A stretch of 64,000 nucleotides of DNA from JAJFJD01 sp965228425 (GTDB taxonomy: Bacteria > Pseudomonadota > Alphaproteobacteria > UBA8366): positions 4,650,001 to 4,714,000 of the forward strand of contig OZ245815.1 of NCBI GenBank assembly GCA_965228425.1, read 5' to 3'. Under the pieces are notes generated by a model. The model saw only the letters and a program-made list of their open reading frames with translations, had not been told where the DNA came from and ran no database searches. How positions within the stretch are numbered: the stretch's first letter is position 1; the number at the start of each line of letters is the position of its first letter. The translations under genes and the position numbers were made by a program. Positions 26,865 to 35,350 of the stretch are shown here, one piece after another.

Positions 26865-28463
26865 CTACTTATCCAGCCAGACTTCTTCCAACCGCCAGCC
26901 GTTGTAGACGCTGTTGGTCATCGTCGTGAAATTCTTCACGTGCGGCTGCCAACAGGTCGCCGACTTGTTGTTGAAGATGATCGGCCGTGCTGCGTCTTCC
27001 TGCAGCTTCTTGTCGATTTCCCACACGACTTTCTTGCGGGCGTCGACGTCTTCCATCATCGACTGTTTCTCGAAAAGCTTTTCGAGATCGGCGTTGCAGT
27101 AACCGGTGTAGTTGCGCTGCGAGCCGCACGCATAGTTCTCGTAGAACATGGCGTCCGGATCGTCGACGCCGATACCGGTCAGGTTCAGGCCGACCGAGTA
27201 GTCCTTGCGGGCCACTTTGGCATGCCAGTTACTGGTCTCGACCGTCTCTAGCTCCGCATCGACATAGATGCTCTTCAGATGATCGATCAGGATGACCGCC
27301 GGGTCGCGATAGATCGCGATGTTCCGGGTCGCAACCTTGACCTTGAGCCGATTGGTATCGCTATAGCCCTTCGACTTCATGATCGCGCGGGCCTTTTCCC
27401 GGTTCGCGTTGACGTCCGGGTTGTACCCCGCAACCGTCTTCAGGAATTCCGGCGGCATGCCCCAGACGCCACTCGGCGGTGGCAGCAACGCGCCGCTCTT
27501 GATGAACTGGCCATGGCCCAGAATCTTGATAAAGGCATCACGGTCGATCGACATCACCATCGCGCGGCGAATATCCGGATCATTGAACGGCGGCTTGTCC
27601 TGATTGACGATCAGGTTGGTCGACACGTTGGTCGTCCGAAGCTTGCACACCGCATTCGGCGCTTGCTCCTTAACGTCCTTCAGCAACGGAATCGTCACGT
27701 CGGAGTTGAACGTCATGTCGAACTTGCCGGCGATGAAGGCGAGCACCCGGGTCGAACGGCTCTTGATGATGGTCCACTCGATCGCGTCGAGATGCGGAAG
27801 ACCCTTTTTCCAGTATTTGTCGTTTTTCGTGAACTTTACGAATTCGTTCTGCTTCAACTGAACGAACTTGAAGGGGCCCGTGCCGATGGGATGCGTGCGC
27901 ATCTTCTTGGGCGGCACGTGGCACGGATAGACCGGCGAATAGCCGGATGCCAACAACGTCACGAACGCCGGCTGCTTACGCTTCAGATGGAATGTCACCT
28001 GCGTATCGCTATCGGCGGTGACCTTGTCCAGATTCCGATACCAGGATTTGCGAGGGTTCTTGCGCAGTTTGGCTTTCCGTTTGCCCTGCAGCAGGTCCCA
28101 GGTGCAGACCACGTCTTTTGCGCTGAAGGGCTTGCCGTCATGCCATTTGACGCCCGAGCGCAGATTGAAGGTCAGCTTCGTCTTATCTCCGTTCCACGAC
28201 CACTTGGTCGCCAGATCCGGAACGATGGTGTCGATGCTGTTTGTTGGTTTGCTCTGATCGTACATGATCAGGTTATTGAAGACCGGCATGTAGGGCGACA
28301 GCGTGGAGTTCGTCGCTTCCTCATGGATCGATCCGCTCGGCGGTGTTCCGCGGTGATACACCTTGAGCGTACCGCCGCTCTTTTGCGCGAGTGCCGCCCC
28401 GGCGCCAAGCGAGACGGCAAACAATGCGGCACCTGCCGCACATACACTAATCTTCCGTAGCAT
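26865..28463 (-). CDS. Dipeptide/oligopeptide ABC transporter substrate-binding protein (family 5)
   Basis: About 532 residues. The ATG at complement 28463 follows a GGGAGGAG site and opens a signal peptide ending G-A-A-L-A-Q. The mature protein has the SBP_bac_5 pattern: F-N-L-R-S-G-V-K-W-H-D-G near residue 100, V-V-C-T-W, and D-I-R-R-A-M-V-M-S-I-D-R near 290. It supplies the DppBCDF transporter. The true ligand could be a peptide, an opine or another compound, since this family is broad. It is the first gene of a five-gene minus-strand operon. Confidence 0.92.
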   Translation of the reverse strand: MLRKISVCAAGAALFAVSLGAGAALAQKSGGTLKVYHRGTPPSGSIHEEATNSTLSPYMPVFNNLIMYDQSKPTNSIDTIVPDLATKWSWNGDKTKLTFNLRSGVKWHDGKPFSAKDVVCTWDLLQGKRKAKLRKNPRKSWYRNLDKVTADSDTQVTFHLKRKQPAFVTLLASGYSPVYPCHVPPKKMRTHPIGTGPFKFVQLKQNEFVKFTKNDKYWKKGLPHLDAIEWTIIKSRSTRVLAFIAGKFDMTFNSDVTIPLLKDVKEQAPNAVCKLRTTNVSTNLIVNQDKPPFNDPDIRRAMVMSIDRDAFIKILGHGQFIKSGALLPPPSGVWGMPPEFLKTVAGYNPDVNANREKARAIMKSKGYSDTNRLKVKVATRNIAIYRDPAVILIDHLKSIYVDAELETVETSNWHAKVARKDYSVGLNLTGIGVDDPDAMFYENYACGSQRNYTGYCNADLEKLFEKQSMMEDVDARKKVVWEIDKKLQEDAARPIIFNNKSATCWQPHVKNFTTMTNSVYNGWRLEEVWLDK

Positions 28464-28656
28464 ATTTAGGGTCTCCTCCCATTGCATACATTCTAGTTCT
28501 TATTGTTTTTCTTATTTGCACCGCTCATATCGACAGCGCATTGCGTGTTAGAAAGTGCGTAGGGGGAGGATAGACGGAATCGCGGAAGGGGGGCAATCAT
28601 ATCGTGATCAATTTATGACCGCAGCGGGATTTTGCCGACAACGGCAGGTTGACACC

Positions 28657-29154
28657 TCAGTCCTCACCGGCGGCTTCGGCGGCAAGCGGACCGCCGATGG
28701 AAGGCCGGCCCGCGACATCGACCAAGGCTTCAATTCTCTTTCTAAGAGTACCCGGCATATTGACAGCAGGACTGGTGCAGATCTCGGTCAGCGCCTGTTC
28801 CAGCAACCCAAGCCGGACGCGTGTGTCGGGATCGCCCTTCGATGAAAAGGCAGCTTCCAATCGATCGCCGAGCCGTCGCTCGTCGTGGGACCCATGCGAA
28901 TGCGTCAACGAATGGGCCAGGACGAGCGCGCGCCGCCAGGTCACCGCCTCCGCCTCGGCGGCGTCTTTGGCGGTCGCCGCGTCGATCAAAAGCGCGATGC
29001 GATCGGGCGTGCATAGGTCGTGAAACTCAGCCCGCGCCTGTTTGACCAGGTGAACATTCGGAAGCCCCACCTCTGCCTCGGCGCACCGCATGAAGTGTTC
29101 GAGCCGCTTACCGGAGGCGCGAAGTTTTTCAAGCCAATCCGGATCGTCCATCAT
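28657..29154 (-). CDS. Hypothetical protein paired with a winged-helix regulator
   Basis: About 165 residues from ATG complement 29154; the open frame further upstream overlaps the regulator gene and reads as non-coding. The protein is predicted mostly helical, rich in Ala, Leu and Glu/Arg, without signal peptide or membrane helix. It contains a possible metal-binding cluster H-S-L-T-H-S-H-G-S-H near the middle, which is notable but unproven. It lies 19 bp after the regulator gene on the same strand, so the two are probably co-transcribed. I recognise no family. Confidence 0.6.
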   Translation of the reverse strand: MMDDPDWLEKLRASGKRLEHFMRCAEAEVGLPNVHLVKQARAEFHDLCTPDRIALLIDAATAKDAAEAEAVTWRRALVLAHSLTHSHGSHDERRLGDRLEAAFSSKGDPDTRVRLGLLEQALTEICTSPAVNMPGTLRKRIEALVDVAGRPSIGGPLAAEAAGED

Positions 29155-29173
29155 AGTCGGTGGTCCTAAGCGG

Positions 29174-29527
29174 TCAGTTCGTCGAGAAGGCGCGGCAGAT
29201 CGGCCGCAGAAACGAATCCAAACGGGTTTCCTGGATGTACAGCAGGCTTCGGCGACCCCGCCGGCGCTTTTGGATCCAACCGATCCGTGCCAGTTTTCGG
29301 ACATAGGATATGATCGTTGTCCGAGGCATCTCCATCGCCGCGGCGAGCGACGATTCATCGAATGGTCGCCGTTCCAAATGTCCCAGGGCGACCATGTCCA
29401 TGATGATGACCTCGATGGCGACGAATCCCTCGGCGCGCCGAACGGCATAGTACTCCGCGCGCTGACTCAAGAAACGCCGGGCGCGCTCGAGTTCGGCCTC
29501 ATCGAGAGATTTCTCCTGCTCTGGCAT
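29174..29527 (-). CDS. Winged helix-turn-helix transcriptional regulator (MarR-like)
   Basis: About 117 residues from ATG complement 29527 (an upstream ATG at 29575 is possible). Helices E-L-E-R-A-R-R-F-L and D-M-V-A-L-G-H-L precede a winged-helix motif: S-S-L-A-A-A-M-E-M-P-R-T-T-I-I-S-Y-V-R-K-L near residues 65-85 and a basic wing Q-K-R-R-R-G-R-R-S-L-L-Y. This is the DNA-binding core of MarR/IclR-like small regulators. Two palindromes TCGACA...TGTCGA about 120-150 bp upstream may be its operator. Confidence 0.72.
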   Translation of the reverse strand: MPEQEKSLDEAELERARRFLSQRAEYYAVRRAEGFVAIEVIIMDMVALGHLERRPFDESSLAAAMEMPRTTIISYVRKLARIGWIQKRRRGRRSLLYIQETRLDSFLRPICRAFSTN

Positions 29528-29882
29528 TCTCACACTGTGGAATTGCCGTTCACCCGGAATAGATCTCGGCGGCAACCCTTTCGATCAAGCGGCCATAGGA
29601 TACTGTTAACCATTCAGCAAAGTCCTTGCCTAATAGCGCCCCCCATCGACAATCTTGTCGAGTTTCGACAAATGTCGACTGCCACTTTAAGTAACGAAAC
29701 GAACATCATAACGGACCCGGAATTCACCGAAATGACCGCGGTCACACGTTAGCGCAGCCGCATCGACCATGCCGGCACGCCACGCGCTGTAAGGGATTAT
29801 CGCCGTTGTACTTTCGGTATGTTTGTGCGCTCTATCATTTTTGCACTTCCCGCGTGTGGTCCACGAAGCGCGCCGCACTCAG
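29528..29882. promoter_or_regulatory. Intergenic control region with paired TCGACA/TGTCGA palindromes
   Basis: No gene is seen in these 355 bp. TCGACA-ATCT-TGTCGA lies at 29646-29661 and TCGACA-AA-TGTCGA at 29665-29678, two tandem dyads with centres 18 bp apart. They are upstream of the winged-helix regulator gene and downstream of the serine hydrolase gene, so they most likely control the regulator and its partner gene. Confidence 0.5.
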
Positions 29883-31061
29883 TTACGTCTTCCCGCTAGC
29901 CACCCAGTCCCGGAAAATCCGAAACAGGTCATTAGCGTTTCGGCCGTATTTCGCGTAGCCGAATTTCACCAATACCTTGCCGCTTTCCGGGTCCACCCCG
30001 AGGGCCTGCCCGGCGTAGCCAAGCCCCCAAAACCCCGGAGCGTGTTTGTGTTCGGTCCACCATTGATATCCGTAGCCCCGAAAAAACCCGCCGCCGGTGG
30101 CAATCTGCGTTACCGTCGCCGCCCGCAAGTAATCACCGTAACAACCGGATTTGGCGCGCTCTTCCAGAAGCCACAGGGCGAGACGCCCCCAGTCCGCAAG
30201 CCGGGCCTGAAAACCCGCGTGCGCCAAGGCCGACCCGGCGCTGTCGGATTCCCAATGGGCGCTATGCGCCGCCCGCACAAAACGCCAGACGGTCTGCTCG
30301 AAATACGCGGCCAGACGCCTGCCCGTCGCCCGTTCCACCGTCCGGGCCAACGCCAACGTGTCACCCGACTTGTAGAGGAAACGGTCGCCCGGCGGATGGA
30401 TGTTGCGGTTCCGGGTTTCGTTCCAGACCCAGCCCCACAACGTCTCGTCGATGGTCAACGCGCCGAGCCGCAACGGCCAGGTAATGCCCGAATATTTCCC
30501 CAGCAGTTTGCCGCCAAAATTTTGCATCCCACCGTTCTTGCTCTTATAGGCGCCGGAACTCATGGTCAGGAGCTGGCGCACCGTGCTCCTGCCGAAATTA
30601 TTGTTGGCCATCTCCGGCACATAGCGGCCCGCGGCGGCATCCAAACCGGACAACGCGCCCGCGCACAAGGCCCGGCCGACCGCCAGGCTCGTCAAACTCT
30701 TGCCGATGCTCATACCGTAGAATTCGCGGCCGGACGCACCCATGCCCTGGTAGCCTTCGAAGACGATGCGGCCCCGGTCGATCAAGAGAAAACCGGTCGT
30801 CTCGGGATATTTCTCCAGATACCCTTCGACCGACGCCACGGCGGCGCGGTCGCCCGCCGCCCTCTCCTCCGGCACGCGGCGCGGCAACGGCCGGGGTTCT
30901 GGATGCGGCGTCAGGCGATACGGATCGGTCCCGCCGGCATCGATATAACCGCCGACGTTGTAGCGCTCCTGCATCCGTGTGTCGCGCGCGGCCGCTGGCG
31001 CGACCGCAACGGCAATCACCGTCATCGCAGCAACCGAAAGACAAGTGCACCGCAAGTGCAT
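29883..31061 (-). CDS. Secreted serine hydrolase (beta-lactamase/penicillin-binding-protein-like)
   Basis: 392 residues with an N-terminal signal peptide ending near A-P-A-A-A-R. The beta-lactamase-fold catalytic motif S-x-x-K is seen as M-S-I-G-K-S near residue 130, and the second motif as Y-K-S near 232. The C-terminal region has G-Y-G-Y-Q-W-W and G-Y-A-G-Q, matching class C-like esterases/6-aminohexanoate-hydrolase-type proteins. Likely a periplasmic esterase, amidase or peptidase; the substrate is unknown. It is the last chromosomal gene before the island; its ATG is only 76 bp from the left repeat. Confidence 0.85.
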   Translation of the reverse strand: MHLRCTCLSVAAMTVIAVAVAPAAARDTRMQERYNVGGYIDAGGTDPYRLTPHPEPRPLPRRVPEERAAGDRAAVASVEGYLEKYPETTGFLLIDRGRIVFEGYQGMGASGREFYGMSIGKSLTSLAVGRALCAGALSGLDAAAGRYVPEMANNNFGRSTVRQLLTMSSGAYKSKNGGMQNFGGKLLGKYSGITWPLRLGALTIDETLWGWVWNETRNRNIHPPGDRFLYKSGDTLALARTVERATGRRLAAYFEQTVWRFVRAAHSAHWESDSAGSALAHAGFQARLADWGRLALWLLEERAKSGCYGDYLRAATVTQIATGGGFFRGYGYQWWTEHKHAPGFWGLGYAGQALGVDPESGKVLVKFGYAKYGRNANDLFRIFRDWVASGKT

Positions 31062-31136
31062 AGCCAGATCGTCCAGCAGTTGCGGAGCGAGAAACCGCCC
31101 CGCGTCGATGCCGATCTTTGACAGAAAAACTTTAAG

Positions 31137-31188
31137 GAATGGTGGGCGCGGCTGGGATTGAACCAGCGACCCCTACGATGTCAACGTA
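31137..31188. repeat. Left attachment repeat (displaced 3' fragment of tRNA-Val)
   Basis: 52 bases identical to 45599-45650. It contains the tRNA-Val 3' part from the anticodon loop to the CCA end (minus-strand sense), but the 5' part is missing, so it is not a functional tRNA. It marks the chromosome/island junction on the left. Confidence 0.95.
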
Positions 31189-31305
31189 AGGTCACCTGTT
31201 AATGTGCGTCCTGATGATCATTGCTGTTAATAAGAATATCAATACATTAAATCTCCTGTAACATATTGGTTTAATGATATTCAATCTAGTTTATTTCTGT
31301 TATTT

Positions 31306-31322
31306 GTGGGGATTGCGTGGGG
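31306..31322 (+). promoter_or_regulatory. Candidate integrase arm-type site, left end (direct)
   Basis: GTGGGGATTGCGTGGGG. It matches the motif GTGGGGAT-N3-GTGGGG that recurs at the right end of the island (45537-45553). It lies between the left repeat and the integrase gene, where tyrosine integrases bind arm sites. Confidence 0.55.
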
Positions 31323-31359
31323 TTTAAATCGCCTCTTGGAGAACAAATATGTTAGAATT

Positions 31360-31375
31360 CCCCACTAATCCCCAC
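31360..31375 (-). promoter_or_regulatory. Candidate integrase arm-type site, left end (inverted)
   Basis: On the minus strand this reads GTGGGGATTAGTGGGG, a one-base-shorter version of the motif at 31306-31322 in the opposite direction. It overlaps the region just before the integrase start, so integrase binding here could also repress its own gene. Confidence 0.5.
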
Positions 31376-31392
31376 TGCATATTGGACATAGC

Positions 31393-32574
31393 ATGCCGGG
31401 TGGAAGACCTAAGCGATATGCGAAGTTCGAAGAACTCGTTGAGGCTTCGATCAAGCGCAAGACAAAGCGCCCTCTCTACCATGACAATATCGGTGTTTAC
31501 CCTGGAGCACGTGGGCACACTGCGTGGGTCAAAATAAACTTGCGCAACGGCACCACATACCGAGGGAAGTCATACCCTTCAGGTCACGCGCTCGAAATGA
31601 AGCTCGGCAAACTATCATCCTGGGACTGGAAGCAACTCGAACGAAAACGAGATGAACTTCAAGGCAAAGCCGACAGAGCAGAACCTCTCGAAGACACGAA
31701 GCCGCCGATATTCCGAGATTGGGCTAATGAATGGTTGGAAAGAGCTAAGCCGCGACTTCGGAGCTATCCGATCGTACGTGCTCACATAAAACAGCATCTC
31801 TTGCCCGAATTCGGAAATAGGGCTCTCGATTCAATTACAGTGGGTGACGTAAATTCTTGGACTTCGAAGAAGCTCAAGGACCAGAAACCCGCAACAGTCA
31901 AACGGGAACGCGACACGCTACAAGTCATATTGAACGAGGCCGTCCGCGAAGGGTTGATCAGTAGCAACCCATGCCAGCACGCGGTCAAGATTTCGGGGAT
32001 CGTCGGCAGGCGGCGATATCTCAATGGCGAAGAGCTTACAAGTCTGCTCACGTCAGCCGAACTAGTCGCAGATTGGCTTCCGGACATAATTCGTTGGGCT
32101 GTTCATTCAGGGATGCGAAAGAGCGAAATCCTCTCACTTAGATGGGAGGACATTGCGCAATTCGAAGATGGCCGAGCCTTTGCAACCGTTACGCATAGCA
32201 AGACTGATGAGCCAAGGCTGGTGACCTGCACAAGGGAGATGAAAGAAGTACTCGAACGACAGAAGAGACGACAATCAACGAGTGGCGGTAGCATTTTTCC
32301 TGTCGCACGAATGACACTCCGCCGAAAATGGGAAAAGGCGAGAAAGGGTGCCGGACTGGAAGACGTAACAATGCATGATCTTCGTCGTACGCACAGCACA
32401 CACGCAGCAGTCGCTGGTGTCGACCTTCGGACGCTTGCGTACCGCATGGGTCACAGCGATCTGACTATGTTGCAGAAACATTATGCGTCAATTGTGGGTT
32501 CCGCCTCCGTTGAAGCAGCAGAGAAAGTCCAAAGCGCATTTGACAAAATCTCTGATACCGATGGCCATGACTGA
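31393..32574 (+). CDS. Tyrosine-type site-specific integrase
   Basis: 393 residues. The catalytic residues of the tyrosine recombinase family can be placed: R242 in H-S-G-M-R-K-S-E-I, K270 in T-H-S-K-T-D, H328 and R331 in M-H-D-L-R-R-T, H354 in M-G-H-S-D, and Y364 in K-H-Y-A-S-I. The N-terminal ~100 residues hold an AP2/arm-binding-like region, and residues ~105-190 a core-binding SAM-like domain. It would integrate and excise the island at the 3' end of tRNA-Val(GAC). Its 3' end overlaps the next gene. Confidence 0.95.
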   Translation: MPGGRPKRYAKFEELVEASIKRKTKRPLYHDNIGVYPGARGHTAWVKINLRNGTTYRGKSYPSGHALEMKLGKLSSWDWKQLERKRDELQGKADRAEPLEDTKPPIFRDWANEWLERAKPRLRSYPIVRAHIKQHLLPEFGNRALDSITVGDVNSWTSKKLKDQKPATVKRERDTLQVILNEAVREGLISSNPCQHAVKISGIVGRRRYLNGEELTSLLTSAELVADWLPDIIRWAVHSGMRKSEILSLRWEDIAQFEDGRAFATVTHSKTDEPRLVTCTREMKEVLERQKRRQSTSGGSIFPVARMTLRRKWEKARKGAGLEDVTMHDLRRTHSTHAAVAGVDLRTLAYRMGHSDLTMLQKHYASIVGSASVEAAEKVQSAFDKISDTDGHD

Positions 32575-33304
32575 GCACGTTTCCACGCTCGCGCAGTTGC
32601 ATTTACGCGGAAGCAACTTTTTAGTGATTGTTGCGAATGAAAGCGGTCACTCGACAGAGATCCAAAGCAAGTTAGACAAGAACGCTAATTTGTTCGGGAA
32701 TGAGGTCGGAATCGCAGCACGTCTCGTTCGCGCAACATCAAGAGCACACATAAACGTGTCTCGGGAGCTACTGGAAAAACCCTGGCCGCCAGAGGTGTTG
32801 AACCGAATGCGGCGAGAAGAGGATCCCTATCTAGTATTTATTACCGACGTAGATTTTGATGAATTCAATCCAGGTAGTCATGATTGGAGAATTTTGTGGC
32901 TCGGGAATGCCCGAACACCCGGCAATTCGATCCCTAGATTTTTTGGCATCTTGCAACAAGCAATCAGCAACGGAGAAACACCATTCACGTTGCTTGATCG
33001 TGTTAGTGACGAACAGACAGGCGCCTCGGTTTACGGCTCCATCACATCACCGCATAGGCTGCAGGCAGCCGCTTTAGAACGTGGTCCAGGTAGACCCGGC
33101 ATCATGGATCCTGGCTATGGCATTCGAGAGTGGATCGACGAGCAGGCTCATCAAGGTAATCTGCAAGATCGTTCCCGTGGTTGGAGAATCCGCTTGGTAG
33201 ACCGTTTGATCCAAGAGAAACCGAACCTTCCGGGCAATCGAAAATCTGTTAGAGATGCGATAACACGAGCCGGACTGTTTGCAGAGCTGCAAAACAAACA
33301 ATAG
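32561..33304 (+). CDS. Island gene overlapping the integrase, unknown function
   Basis: About 247 residues from ATG 32561 (or ATG 32567), overlapping the end of the integrase by 14 (or 8) bases, so the two are probably translationally coupled. The N-terminal part (residues ~15-130) looks alpha/beta, with L-V-I-V-A-N-E and Y-L-V-F-I-T-D-V-D-F-D strands. The C-terminal ~70 residues are basic (R-S-R-G-W-R-I-R-L, N-R-K-S-V-R-D-A-I-T) and could bind DNA. No signal peptide or membrane helix. I do not recognise the family. Coupling to the integrase suggests a role in recombination control or element maintenance, which is inference only. Confidence 0.65.
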   Translation: MAMTEHVSTLAQLHLRGSNFLVIVANESGHSTEIQSKLDKNANLFGNEVGIAARLVRATSRAHINVSRELLEKPWPPEVLNRMRREEDPYLVFITDVDFDEFNPGSHDWRILWLGNARTPGNSIPRFFGILQQAISNGETPFTLLDRVSDEQTGASVYGSITSPHRLQAAALERGPGRPGIMDPGYGIREWIDEQAHQGNLQDRSRGWRIRLVDRLIQEKPNLPGNRKSVRDAITRAGLFAELQNKQ

Positions 33305-33316
33305 CCGGCTGGCAAT

Positions 33317-33353
33317 GGCGTTATTCCTATTCCAAGGCTAGTCAATTAACGCC
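33317..33353. promoter_or_regulatory. Inverted repeat upstream of the AlpA-like gene
   Basis: GGCGTTA (33317-33323) and TAACGCC (33347-33353) form an inverted repeat, and TTAAC-N6-GTTAA overlaps its right arm (33346-33361). The region lies between the unknown island gene and the AlpA-like gene, where an operator for an early-gene regulator would be expected. Confidence 0.35.
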
Positions 33354-33416
33354 TTAGTTAAACGCATTCGGAATCCCCATTCTCCTTGTCACTAATCCCT
33401 GTAAGGAGAAATGGAA

Positions 33417-33644
33417 ATGCCACGCAACGTCGATTCCGACTGCCTCCTCCTGAGTGATTGTCAGGTAGCCCGCATGCTCGGCTTTTCACGAAGCTGGATG
33501 CGGCAACAGCGATTCAAGAGAAAGCACAATCTTCCTCATCACTTTGATTTAGACCCAGTCTGGATTGGAACATCGCCGCGCTATCGCGTTGAAGATGTGA
33601 AGGCATGGATCGAGCGTTTAGCCACGAATGCTGCGGCTCAATAG
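33417..33644 (+). CDS. AlpA/excisionase-like helix-turn-helix protein
   Basis: 75 residues. The ribosome site AAGGAG (33403-33408) is eight bases before ATG 33417 but only two before the in-frame ATG at 33411, so 33417 is the start. The MerR/AlpA-type pattern is seen: L-S-D-C-Q-V-A-R-M-L-G-F-S-R-S-W-M-R-Q near residues 11-30, then R-Y-R-V-E-D-V-K-A-W-I-E near 56. Such proteins act as excisionases or transcription activators of integrase genes in islands. It lies directly before the polymerase-like gene, eight bases from stop to ATG, so it probably controls or is co-expressed with it. Confidence 0.82.
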   Translation: MPRNVDSDCLLLSDCQVARMLGFSRSWMRQQRFKRKHNLPHHFDLDPVWIGTSPRYRVEDVKAWIERLATNAAAQ

Positions 33645-33652
33645 GCACCGCC

Positions 33653-34987
33653 ATGCCCTGTAACTTCATCGACGAAGATGCGTATTGGGAAGGTATATGC
33701 CTCGACGAATTGTCGGCCGAGGCTGAAGCTTATGACTTTAAGAAATTCATAGACTTCAATCTTACCGTCCAGAATGGGGAGATGGACGCAGCCGTCTCAC
33801 ACCTCCTACCCATTCTTCGACAAACTGAAGCGGCACGCCGAGGGCATCTTCAAAAGACGGCGGTGGCATTACGCTTGGTGCTTGCAAACCTAATTCGGAA
33901 TTTTGGGCTCCACCCAGACCTATACACCGCATATCCAAGAAACAACGAAGGCTATCCGGATCAGCGCTATAACCCTACGAACGCAAAGCTAGTTGGCACG
34001 AAGAGAGCAGTAGATGGCCTCACTGAACTCGGGCTGATTACCAATCATACTGGATTCTATCGCCGAGATTACGGATACGGACGACTATCCCGGATGCGTG
34101 CTACGCAACAATTTTCTGAAACACTGAGAGACCGATTTGACCTCACGCCGGAACGCATAATCGCCAACCCGGACGCGGAAACTATCATCCTCCGGCAGGC
34201 TGGCAGGCCAATTCCGTATGTGGATACCGATCAAACGCATGCGATGCGAGCACAACTAGCAGATTACAACGCTCGGCTTTCGGCTGCGGATATCTCAGTC
34301 GCATTAACCCAAGATCAACACGAAGATTTCGGGCCCGAACCGGTCGATTTCGGATCCAATACCTACCGCCGGATTTTCTCTAGGGGACGGTTCGACCGAG
34401 GAGGCCGATTCTACGGTCCCTGGTGGATCAACGCGAGGCGCGCCATTCGACAACACATTCTGATCGACAATCAGCCGACAGTCGAATGCGACTACTCAGG
34501 CCAGCACCTACATATCCTCTATAGCCTTGCAGGGCTCAACTATCATCGAATCGATAACACAGGCGATCCTTACAACATGGTCGAGGCGGCAGTAGTAGAT
34601 CGCGATTTCCTCAAGGTCTGCCTCCTAGTCGCTCTCAACGCCAGATCCAAAACTGGAGCACTGACCTCATTACGGAACAAGGTCCAAGGTCATCCTGAGT
34701 TGCAGGAAGTGGATTTAAGAGACCTACTATCCGGATTTGAAAGAAAGCATGAGTCAATAGCTCATCACTTTTTCTCTGATGTGGGGGTAGAGCTTCAATA
34801 TCGAGACTCTTGTCTTTGTGAGTATGTGGTCAGGAGGCTAATGGAAGACGGAATTCTAGGATTAGCCATCCATGATAGCTTCATAGTCCAAAGACCGTAC
34901 GAAGATAGGCTTAGAACTATCATGCAAGAGGCCTATATCCAGTATGGATATGACTCTATCCCCTCCATTCACAGCAACATTCAGTGA
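33653..34987 (+). CDS. Putative family A polymerase-like replication protein with N-terminal winged helix
   Basis: 444 residues from ATG 33653, eight bases after the AlpA-like stop. Residues ~60-150 look like a winged-helix DNA-binding domain (A-V-D-G-L-T-E-L-G-L-I-T-N-H-T-G-F-Y). The C-terminal half shows in order: G-G-R-F-Y-G (residues ~250-255), like the T-G-R-L-S-S segment of DNA polymerase I; D-Y-S at 280-282, like motif A; R317-x3-K321-x7-N329, like motif B; and A-I-H-D-S-F at 405-410, like motif C. Before motif C, L-Q-x-x-D-S-x-L-C-E-Y resembles the Q-G-T-A-A-D helix. The steric-gate Glu of motif A is His, the motif B Tyr is Asn, and motif C is HDS, as in phage-type RNA polymerases. 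No exonuclease domain is present. I infer a replicase or primase-polymerase of the element; this rests on motif reading only. Confidence 0.55.
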   Translation: MPCNFIDEDAYWEGICLDELSAEAEAYDFKKFIDFNLTVQNGEMDAAVSHLLPILRQTEAARRGHLQKTAVALRLVLANLIRNFGLHPDLYTAYPRNNEGYPDQRYNPTNAKLVGTKRAVDGLTELGLITNHTGFYRRDYGYGRLSRMRATQQFSETLRDRFDLTPERIIANPDAETIILRQAGRPIPYVDTDQTHAMRAQLADYNARLSAADISVALTQDQHEDFGPEPVDFGSNTYRRIFSRGRFDRGGRFYGPWWINARRAIRQHILIDNQPTVECDYSGQHLHILYSLAGLNYHRIDNTGDPYNMVEAAVVDRDFLKVCLLVALNARSKTGALTSLRNKVQGHPELQEVDLRDLLSGFERKHESIAHHFFSDVGVELQYRDSCLCEYVVRRLMEDGILGLAIHDSFIVQRPYEDRLRTIMQEAYIQYGYDSIPSIHSNIQ

Positions 34988-35350
34988 TTAAGGCCTAAGG
35001 ACCAAATTTCCATAGGTCAAAATGAAGGGAGAGGGGGGGATGATAACTAGGAGCAATTTTTTTTGGTCCTTTTTGAATGCGTTTTGGGACGTGGTCCGCA
35101 TCCCAATTTTCAGCAATTCGCCTCCTAAACCTGATCGTTCCCCTCAAAAATAGCCAGCAATACAATTACACTGTTTCAAGATGAACAATGGGACAGGCTG
35201 GATCGCAATTAACCATCAATTTGCGTTCTATTGACTGCCAAATATCGGGTGTCCGTACCACGCCTTGTGCCATCTATCTTGAGATGAACATCATTGCACG
35301 AATAGCATCCACCAAGAGTCAACTAATTTGCCTAAGTGTGACCACGCTTC
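34988..35350. other. 363-bp non-coding gap between the polymerase-like and Mrr-type genes
   Basis: The two genes converge here. The stretch is AT-rich and has a run of eight T residues near 35060 after a G-rich purine tract. I see no convincing gene, no clear terminator stem and no iterons. An open frame at 35188-35457 overlaps the endonuclease gene and lacks a ribosome site. Confidence 0.5.

Noticed and set aside
31137..31188. Second tRNA-Val gene at the left island end
   Set aside because: Only the 3' part is present; there is no acceptor 5' strand, no D arm and no complete anticodon stem.
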